Shown piece by piece: positions 56,259 to 64,000 of a stretch of DNA of 64,000 nt; position 1 is the first letter of the stretch, and each line of letters starts with the position of its first letter. The stretch is taken from contig MNCI01014205.1 in assembly GCA_015680685.1 (NCBI GenBank), forward strand, positions 1,084,725 through 1,148,724, in the 5' to 3' direction. Under the pieces are notes generated by a model that saw only the letters and a program-made list of their open reading frames with translations, ran no database searches and had not been told where the DNA came from. The DNA comes from Gnetum montanum. Lineage: Eukaryota > Streptophyta > Gnetopsida > Gnetales > Gnetaceae. Both the position numbers and the translations under genes were made by a program.

Positions 56259-59019
56259 ATGGCCCCAAATAGAGGATATCAAGTAGGAACTTTGCAAGGA
56301 TCAACTAAACACCCAAGAGGAGGGAGAGGCCAAGGATCTCATGTAGAACATGCAAAGCAGAAAGCACACTCATTTAGCATTCATCTGGAAACCCCTGTGA
56401 TAGTGCAATATGGCCATGCGGAAGGTGGAGAAGTTAGAGCTCCAAAACCAAGGTATCGTCTCATGTTGTCCCTATAATTCCTCCAAGCCATTCAGAAGAA
56501 GTCCACCTTCTCAACCATGATCGTGGAGCTTAATTTTGGGCCTTTCACCAAGTTTTCCCCCGAACTAGTGAAGACTCAACTTAATATGTCTCCATTATGG
56601 CCCATTCTCTTGGAAAGTGGTGACTGGTATTTGGGTGAGACATACCAATTTTGGCATAGTAAGGAAGAAGGCACCATTGCCAATGTAGGTGGTGTTCTTG
56701 TTGATTTCTCTATAAGGGCCATTGTAGAGGTCTTGAATCTTCTAAATGAAGGTCCAAAGGTTGCTCATCTATCCCCTCACTCAGCTGAGAACACAAGAAA
56801 GTTATTATTGAAACAGGCTTATGACAAAGAAAATACAACTTATGGAGAATTGACCCTAGAAGAGAGGATTTACTTCAAGATCGGCACTTATCACATTTTC
56901 CCCACCAAAGGCTTAAATAGACTATCTAATTATGTAGTGCAGGGTAGTGCAATTTTGTTGGAAAAATTTAAGGTAAATTTTCCCCATTTATATTCGACAC
57001 AAATACTAAGGTAATTCGAACAAAGAAAGATAGGGAAGCTTGCCTTGCCTTTCCTTTGTTTCATTAGGAAGTTGTGCAGATGTGCTAGAATTTTGGGCTA
57101 TATGAATGATGTTCTTAGAAAATCCCAAGATGCTTTGTATGTTGAACTACTCAAACTGTTGATGCTAAGGAAAGACATTGGTGAGCAGTTAGAGCAAGAA
57201 GAAGAGCGAATGGTTGGGCCCATTGCACCTCAAATAGCAGGGACTAGCCAACAATAGAAAGTAGGGCCCAACACACAACCCATAAGCTATCAAGTCCAAC
57301 AATCACCACTGTCGTAATAGGACTATCGACCGTTCATTAGTCACCTTAGAATAATTGCTGAGATGGTTAGTTGGGAGAGTTGTGATGTCAAGAATTTATT
57401 TAGGATCATTGATGATGTCATGCAGCCCACTCTTTCAGCTGACCCTATGAGTGGACACATTTCATTAATTTTAGAAGGAGAGTCCCAATGGTCTCAGTAG
57501 ATCTCTAGGAATGATGCATCCTTCCAAGTCAAATTAGAAATTGGTGAAAGTGCCATAGTTGTGTTCATGCAGCATCAAGATGCAAGATGCACAATAGAGG
57601 TGGTTGAAGATCACATCAAAGAATCTTTTAATGTTCCTATTATGCCATCAATAGATTTCACAAGAGCACATGATGCTAAAGTTTCCTCAATGACTCCTGT
57701 AGAACATGAGGATGTTTTGGATCACTTGTTGCAAATAGGACAAGTCATGACTTCCTTGTTTGACATCCCATAAGATGTCATAGTAGTATAATCAAACCTC
57801 ATTTTAACTAAAGGAAAATTGGTCATGGTTGAAGTTAAGGCCGAGCATGGAGAAGCAGAGCTACGAAGACTGCAAGAAAAGCTCATCACCCTACAAGTTA
57901 AATGAAGGTATCCTTCCCAATTCATCGTAGTTGACGAATTGGATATTTTTAGAAATGAGCAACTAAATAAATTGTTGGAAGAGAATAAAAAGGTGGCAAG
58001 GGAGAAAGAATAGGCTAATTATGATGCTTTCAAGGCACAAGCTCAAATGTACGCACATGCTAAGGCTCTCAAGGTCCTACAGGAGGAGAATAAAATTTTT
58101 TTGCAGAAAATCTTCAATTGATGGAAGTTGAGAAATAGAAGAATATTCTTGAAGAAAGTTTTTAATAGATGCGAGAACAGTTAGTACGAGTCAACCAAGA
58201 TATGAATCCAGGGAAAATAGAACCCTTTCTATGGAGGAGGTCCACACCATCCATCAAAAGATGACAATAGAGATCAGTGTATGGTACAATGAGGTCAAGA
58301 AGCATGAGAAGTTGAAAGATTACTTTCGTGATCAGTTGGGGATGTACAAAGAAATAATTGAAAAGGAGATTTGTATGACTAAAACTCACATTAGCTCTTT
58401 TAGTGCTCAACACACTGATTGGGGAGCCATATTGGACACATATGCCTTTGTCCACCAAGCAAAATCAAAAAGCTAGGACTTGTAGATTCAAGACTTAACG
58501 AAGTACATAGAATTGGAAAATCTACGATATGCCAACTTAGCCATGTTAACAGTAGGGCGTCTGAGAAATGAGCTTGAGAAATAGGTAGCCACCACTTACG
58601 CTAAGTATGAGACAGATTTTGCTGAACATAAGAAAACGTTGCAGAAATTAGAAGTTGCAAACTTTAAATTAGAAGTGGTCAAAGCAAGCTACCATGATCA
58701 AAGAGATGTAGAAGCAAATTCGGCTCAACGACTAATAGATTAACATGAATTAAAAGATAAAGCTAGAGAATATGAGGAGGAACAATGGTGGTTTTTTGTA
58801 TGGTATGTTAAAGCAAAGTAGATGTTTGCATAGCTACCATGTCTATGGGAGGTGCCAGCTCCATCAAACATTGGGACATTAGCATGGACTATGCAGGATC
58901 TTTGGATGGAAGAAGAGAAACTGTAGGCGCTTCTCACACGTTAGCAATCTCAAAAGCTTGTAGTACCAAACAAAGGAAAAGCATCAATGGAGAAGCCACC
59001 ACCTCAGGGAACCACATGA
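56259..59019 (+). pseudogene. Gene X of element F
   Basis: The ATG at 56259 (MAPNRGYQVGTLQG) and stop at 59017-59019 (after a PPPQGTT-like end) bracket 2761 bp, about 920 codons with a net one-base shift. Stops occur at about ten places. Blocks match A's X in order: SPLWPILLESGDWYLGETYQ, VGGVLVDFSIRAIVEVLNLL, ERIYFKIGTYHIFPTKGLNR, a FEQRKIGKL segment, a Glu-rich linker, MTPVEHEDVLDHLLQIGQVM, then coiled-coil helices and HTDWGAILDTYAFVHQAK near residue 730. The W-x-(L/F)...FPTKGLNR-LS...LL pattern recalls the putative plant transposon protein domain. It is in element sense and in the position of env-like genes. No transmembrane segment or signal peptide is evident, so an envelope role is unlikely. 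Confidence 0.78.
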
Positions 59020-59187
59020 GTTCCAACATTTTGTATTTTTTGTTTTGTGTCCAAGTTTTGTGTTCCCCATACTACAGCATGGTTAGTTAGTAGTAGTCAA
59101 TAATGCCATACCTTCATAATTTTTTGTAAGGGGCTTGTTTCTCATTGTATTAACTTGAGGATGAGTTTTTATTTAATTGTGGGAGTA
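59020..59187 (+). other. F 3' untranslated region and polypurine tract
   Basis: A short spacer ending GTGGGAGTA (59177-59187 is the purine tract) before the LTR. Confidence 0.7.
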
Positions 59188-59999
59188 TGATGAATCATGG
59201 TTTGCCAAACTCTGATATCGAGTACATGATATCGCGACTTGGATACAATATCATATACACAATATTATGATACTTGTGTTAGTCTATAAATATAGCACTC
59301 AAGCTCATAGTTGATAGTTTTGAAGTGAAGTTCTTTTCTTTCTAGTTCTTTTGGCAGTTTAGTTTTTAGTTTTTAGTTTCTTTCTTTCAAGCTAATTATT
59401 CTTAGTGCATGCTTGTAGTGTGACATTTGTAATTGCACAACACCTTTGTTCAAGTGTGACATACTTGGACACATGCATGACTGACAATAAAGATCGAGAT
59501 TACTTTCATCATTGCAACATTCACGTAGATTATTTTTTGTTGTTTTATTATTTAATGCCTTCTTTAGTTAATGGTTTGATTTATTGTTATTTACTTTTCC
59601 TATCATTAAGCAGAATGTGTATGTCTTAATCATGAACGTTTAAGTGCGAATACTTGGCATGCCCAACAGTAATCCCATGAAGTCTAAGACATGTATCGAT
59701 GATTATGGATGGATACCATCGCCATAGGCTAATTTAGGTTTTTCTTCTATTATTATTTTAATCAATTTATCTTTTTTTGTTATTGGGTGTAACGTAGAAT
59801 TAGGACAACATCATACGACTCACTTTGGACTAAATCATACATGATAAAGCTACTACTAGTCTAGGTGGAAAGATAGTGAATTGCGATCAACGTATAACTA
59901 TCTAGGTTCCACAACTAGTCCATCTACGTAGTTCGATCGGATGATGCGTACACGCTTGTATTCATATGGTTAAGTGTAAGGGTACCTCACTGCCCATCA
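59188..59999 (+). repeat. Element F 3' LTR
   Basis: 812 bp matching 51032-51840, with a TATA box at 59285. It ends GCCCATCA. Confidence 0.93.
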
Positions 60000-60004
60000 C
60001 CTGT
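60000..60004. repeat. TSD of element F, right (CCTGT)
   Basis: Perfect partner of 51027-51031. Confidence 0.93.
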
Positions 60005-60822
60005 GATCAATGGGGTGAAGTGTGTTCATGTTCACTTGAGAATCCTTAGCCACCCAAGAGACCTAGTATGATGCCATTAGATTGTAATTAAAGGCACATA
60101 CATGAGGGTTAAATTACACCATGGGCAAAGTTCCAAAAAGACTATGTTCTTTAGCAGTGCAGCTAATTGGCCAGACTTGTGTTGGAATTCCTACCTTAAG
60201 AATGAAGTATACCATGAGGAAAGTTTCCTAAAAAAAGAAAAGAAAAGAAATGAGAACCATGTTCATTGATAGTGTAAGAATTTTTCGAGTGTGATGGGGT
60301 CTAGTAGCAATCATCACCCTAGCCTTCATTCCCCTTTAAATCTATTTCCCCAAAATTAAAAAAAAAAGAGAGAAGAAAATAATCCATTTTTATCCATTTT
60401 CTTTCTTAAGAAAATATCCCAAGGAAAAATCCAAAAGTTATGGCTAGCCATGATCTAACATGAGCTTGTCCTCCTCAATAAGTTTAGCATAAGTCTCATG
60501 CTTAAAGTAGTTTACATAGTTATGACTTTTACCTTGTGAGAAGATTCAAAATGAGATCTTAGCTATATATTTTAATTATATAATAAAATTATATATTCAG
60601 AGTTTGATTAAATAAGATGGTATGGTAAGGGTGGCCCATGTCTAGTTCTCTTTTGATTATATGATTATTTTAATCATGTTTAGATCAATATAGTTTACCT
60701 TCAAGTTTCAATTATATGTTTTGTGGTCTTTTCAATCATTTATTTGTTACATCTCCTTTTAATTTTTCATGGTTTTCGTTATCCTTGCACTTTCATGCAA
60801 TTAAAGTTTAGGGGCTAAAATT
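60005..60822 (+). other. G 3' untranslated region, right of F
   Basis: No gene. It ends with AATTAAAGTTTAGGGGCTA, a possible polypurine tract just before the 3' LTR similarity begins. Confidence 0.6.
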
Positions 60823-60844
60823 ATTTCAATGGTGTAAAGGACCT

Positions 60845-61722
60845 TGATAAGCGAGGTATCCCTACTCCCAACCATACGAATCACAAGAGCTCATGTGCGT
60901 TTTGCTCGAATTCTGTGGACTTTGTAGTTTCTGGTGCACTAGTCTTCTAAGAAGTGAACCTTGCCTTAAGGTTGTTTGTTTTCTTCCCAATTACACTTGT
61001 GATGTACACTGGTATGATTCAGTGTAATTGAGGCATCTGATTTTTATCATTTTGTATTTTATGATTTTGGTGTTTAAAGGGAGATAAAAGTAATTGGATT
61101 AACTAATTTAATTTAATTAATTAACTAGTATCTAAGCAGTCCTAACATAACCATCCAGTCCCACTTTCTACACATGTTCTAAACCCATGTATACACTACT
61201 GGGTTACCAAGCACTATGCTCTTGGGCATACCAAGCAATAACACTACTGGGATTACCAAGCGAATACATGTTACGCTTGAAGCGGTCGTACTTATGTGTT
61301 TAATTTATCTAGCTTATCTTGTTTAATTACTTCATTAGCTTAATTACAAGAAAATATTGAATAAATAATTGAAAACATTAAATGCATAAATGAAACATTT
61401 AAGCTATCCAAAATGCTGCAATATTTATCAAGAAGTTCATCTTTATTGCCACACACATTGTTGTGCTCAAGTACAACAATGTTGGAATAAAGACCTGTAC
61501 ACTTAATGACTCATGCTGCAGGCACTTAGGAGAAATATTCTAACTCTTAAATGAATAAACTACAAGAGCTTCACTATTACTAAAATCTCATTTTCATAAA
61601 TGTGGTTGGTAGACACGTATTTATAGGCAAAAGGCAGACACTATGTCGATAGGGCCTTGTTGATGCATGATATGATGCGTCAACGGGGCCTTGTTAACAT
61701 AGCCAAGAAATGCAACTCATCA
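60845..61722 (-). mobile_element. Element H: solo LTR of an Athila-like family
   Basis: 878 bp, TGATAAGCGAGGTATCCC...CAACTCATCA, flanked by perfect GACCT duplications (60840-60844 and 61723-61727). The undisturbed site is in G's 5' LTR (GTAAAGGACCCAAAG, about 31985). The start resembles the A/E LTR (GAGGTATCCCTA..CTCCCAACCATACGAAT versus their equivalent) but the rest differs, so it is a separate subfamily. It probably formed by recombination between two LTRs. Confidence 0.9.
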
Positions 61723-62103
61723 GACCTAAAGATTAATTAATCAACAAAACCATTTACATGGCATGCCCCATCACTCCCATGTAGCCTCATCTATGTCATG
61801 GATATTAGGTAAACCACTACGTCATCCCAAATGACAAAGTTTATTTGAATGGTAGTTGCAATTGGAACACACACAGTATACCTACAGACAAGATTTATCA
61901 AACTAGTTCCATCATCATGGAAAAATTAATGGAGTTATGAAGGTGTTGGATGGTGGCCATTCATGACAGGCATTTCAGACCATTAGTGAGTGGTAGCGAT
62001 TATGACATAGTGGCAAGCATTACGAGAGTGCTAGTAACTCTGATGGCAGTGAGTAGCTATAAAGGCTAGCCACCATTGACTACAAATGTCGAGGGGCAGG
62101 GGT
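61594..62103 (+). repeat. Duplicated block, copy 1
   Basis: From TCATAAATGTGGTTGG inside H to a G-rich end. It is repeated with a few percent difference from 62105. Confidence 0.88.
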
Positions 62104-62104
62104 N

Positions 62105-62612
62105 TCATAAATGTGGTTGGTAGACATGTATTTATAGGAAAAAGGTAGGCACTATGTCGATAGGGCCTTATTGACACATGATACGATGCGTCAACGGGGC
62201 CTCGTTAACATAGCCAAGAAATGCAACTCATCAAACCTAAAGATTAATTAATCAACAAAACCATTTACATGGCATGCCCCATCACTCCCATGTAATCTCA
62301 TCTATGTCATGGATATCATGTAAACCACTACGTCATCCCAAATGAAAAAGTTGACTTGAATGGTAGTTGCAACTGGGACACACATAGTATACCTACAGAA
62401 AAGATTTATCAAACTAGTTCCATCATCATGGAAAAATTAATGGAGTTATGAAGGTGTTGGATGGTGGCCATTCATGGCAGGCATTTTAGACCATTAGTGA
62501 GTGGTAGTGATTACAACATAGTGGAAAGAATTATGAGAGTGCCAGTAACTCTGATGGTAGTGAGCAGCTATAAAGGGTTGACTACGAATCCTGGGGGGGG
62601 TGTTTGGAGGGC
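62105..62612 (+). repeat. Duplicated block, copy 2, after N 62104
   Basis: It includes the tail of H and the following LTR sequence again. The join at a single N beside a G run suggests two unmerged contigs or alleles. Confidence 0.85.
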
Positions 62613-63852
62613 TCTAAAATCCATTGGATCCAGGGCCAACCAAGAAACTAGAGGTGATTTTGTTTCTTTCAAGCTACAATGGGTAGCTCTCTTTCTCTCA
62701 AGGAATAGGTAGATGACGTAGTAGTGCGTGATGGGCAGGCATGTGATCCACAATGGTAGGCTGCATGGACAACAAGTGACATGTGGTAACTGTGCATTGT
62801 TATCTATTAGTAGCATGTTGGCACATAGAATCTAACAACATTTTCAGGTGATGATAGATAGTAGGTGTGGGAGTGTGTGAGCACGACACATGTGGTAGAG
62901 TGCATGGTGGCAATCATCAGTTGGCCTCCCCTCACTCTAGTAGCTCGCGTGACACGAATAGTGCATTGTTAGAAGCTCTCTTCCTCTCTCTTTATCCTCC
63001 TTGATCCATTTTGCATTGTAGATGATAGTTAGCATGGCGTGCATGGCAATGTTAGTAGTGGACAGGTAGTCTATGTCATTGCTATGCATCTGCAACAACA
63101 CAAACTATGCAACATGTATGCATGAGGCACAAGACATATAGTTTTTCTCTCTTGTAGACAAGGTGTATGATGTGTTGGCAGGTGCATGACACTCACTATA
63201 GCTATCCCTGACTAGGATGCGGTGGTAGGTGATGTCCATAATTGCAAAAGATTGTGATAGACATCGAGGCCAACCTCTCTCTCTCATCAGGGGTCAACCA
63301 TGAAAACCAGCAAGCAGTAGTTTCCTTCTTCTTTTTTTGGGGCTATGGTAGGTAGCTTTCTCTCTCTTCTCGAATGGTGATGGGTAGTCTCTCTCTCTCT
63401 CTCCTCCTCCTCACTCCCTCCCTCTCTCTCTCTCTACGATGGCAGTAGCGATAGAGAGGCAGTACATTCCCATGACGAGCTTGGTCTCCCTTCTCTCTCT
63501 CTCTATGGCGATGGCATTATAGGTGGTTTGCGTATAGATAGCAATCAGTAGCGATAACCGTGGTGGGTAGTCAGTGGGTATCATCAGTAGCAACAGACCA
63601 TCAGCAACAATGGGGGACCAGGGAAAATTTATTCTTTATTACCTATTTTATTCTTGAATTTCAAGATAGTCACTCAATTTACATTATGATTTCTTTCAAT
63701 TTGGCTTACTATTTTAAAACGTCACATAGCCCTCTCTAGCTATGACTATTCTTGGGTTTTCATACCCATATGGGAGGCACCCTGGGAAATAGTCTCCTTA
63801 AATGAGTAGTTATTCCCTACATGTTGGTGTGTCCAAAATTTACACATCAACA

Positions 63853-64000
63853 CTTAGTATCCTGCAAGAACCCCAAAACCACACACACACACACACACAC
63901 ACAACCTATTAGGTTGAAGGAAAATCAATAAATACTTAGCCACCTAAGTGTGAACCCCTCAAGGCAATAATGTAGATCTTTCCTCAGAGAGAATCTACAC
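63853..64000. other. Right flank with (AC)n microsatellite
   Basis: Sequence outside element G. (AC)n runs at 63880-63902. No gene. Confidence 0.7.

Larger units (their letters stand above)
51032..59999 (+). mobile_element. Element F: pol-less Athila-like LTR retrotransposon with gene X
   Basis: 8968 bp. LTRs 51032-51840 and 59188-59999 (TGATGAATCATGG...CCCATCA/ACTCATCA), tRNA-Asp primer site at 51842, gag (51968-54459), non-coding block with an internal U3-like segment, X (56259-59019), purine tract TTGTGGGAGTA. Perfect CCTGT duplication. It shares layout with element A, so a pol-less gag + X form has moved at least twice. It is inserted in the 3' part of element G. Confidence 0.93.
31962..63852 (+). 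mobile_element. Element G: old Tat-like LTR retrotransposon hosting E, F and H
   Basis: 5' LTR about 31962-34256, primer site for tRNA-Asn at 34263, leader (34281-34561), then after nested element E the gag-pol (44708-50552), then after nested F the 3' part (60005-60822) and a 3' LTR (about 60823-63852) that itself contains solo LTR H. Both LTRs end TTTACACATCAACA. Removing E and F joins continuous sequence. Domain order is gag-PR-aRH-RT-RH-INT, so the extra RNase H precedes RT. Many stops but little frame loss indicate age. The exact outer LTR start and a target duplication were not found; CTTAG follows the 3' end but no match was seen on the left. Confidence 0.8.
60823..63852 (+). repeat. 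Element G 3' LTR, with solo LTR H and a duplicated block
   Basis: It aligns with 31962-34256 from ATTATTTCAATGGTG to CACATCAACA. Interruptions: solo LTR H at 60845-61722, a ~0.5-kb duplication after N 62104, and absence of the ~640 bp seen at 32192-32822. CT-rich microsatellites lie at 63389-63436 and 63497-63512. Confidence 0.8.

Noticed and set aside
56259-59019. X as an envelope protein because of its position
   Set aside because: No signal peptide, no hydrophobic membrane span, mostly charged coiled coil.
63853-63857. CTTAG as a target duplication for G
   Set aside because: No matching CTTAG next to a TG at the left LTR edge, and that edge itself is not resolved.

Overview
This is nuclear DNA from a seed plant with a repeat-rich genome. 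No ordinary host gene or RNA gene is recognisable. The species cannot be fixed from sequence alone. Nearly everything from 3.6 to 63.9 kb is nested Ty3/gypsy LTR retrotransposons, most of them recognisable by TG...CA ends, primer-binding sites, polypurine tracts and 5-bp target-site duplications (TSDs).

Layout. (1) 1-3634: AT-rich flank. (2) Element A, 3635-30433, minus strand, Athila-like, TSD GGTAA/GGCAA. It has gag plus a ~919-codon 'X' gene and no pol. (3) Element B, 4026-22376, plus strand, an 18.35-kb Tat/Ogre-like element inserted in A's 3' LTR with a perfect TTACC TSD and a tRNA-Asn primer site. Its order is gag-PR-[antisense gene]-RT-RH-archaeal-type RNase H (aRH)-INT. (4) 30439-31961: unassigned. 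(5) Element G, ~31962-63852, plus strand, an old Tat-like element with tRNA-Asn primer site and order gag-PR-aRH-RT-RH-INT. It hosts E (34567-44310, minus, Athila-like with pol, TSD GTGGT/GCGGT), F (51032-59999, plus, Athila-like with gag + X and no pol, TSD CCTGT) and solo LTR H (60845-61722, TSD GACCT).

The most unusual object is in B: an eight-exon gene on the strand opposite to gag-pol (15208 to 11079), lying in the PR-RT interval. All seven introns have GT-AG ends and all exon phases agree, giving a 1080-codon spliced frame broken only by four nonsense codons. Its second exon resembles the FCP1/NIF-type HAD phosphatase fold with the catalytic aspartates replaced. Later exons hold a helical transposon-like domain, a coiled coil and an acidic tail.

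The second is gene X of A and F. It replaces pol, follows a CAG|ATG splice-acceptor-like junction and, at least in F, an internal copy of U3-like promoter sequence. It encodes a putative-plant-transposon-like domain and long coiled coils. A and F would need pol supplied in trans; E is the related pol-bearing type, but its own RT and integrase have lost catalytic residues.

All coding regions carry stops, so no element here looks currently autonomous. The single-N positions and the 34-N run mostly coincide with abrupt structural breaks (inverted repeat at 55.8 kb, duplication at 62.1 kb, integrase deletion at 37.65 kb, lost LTR edge at 29.67 kb). Those places should be read as assembly joins.
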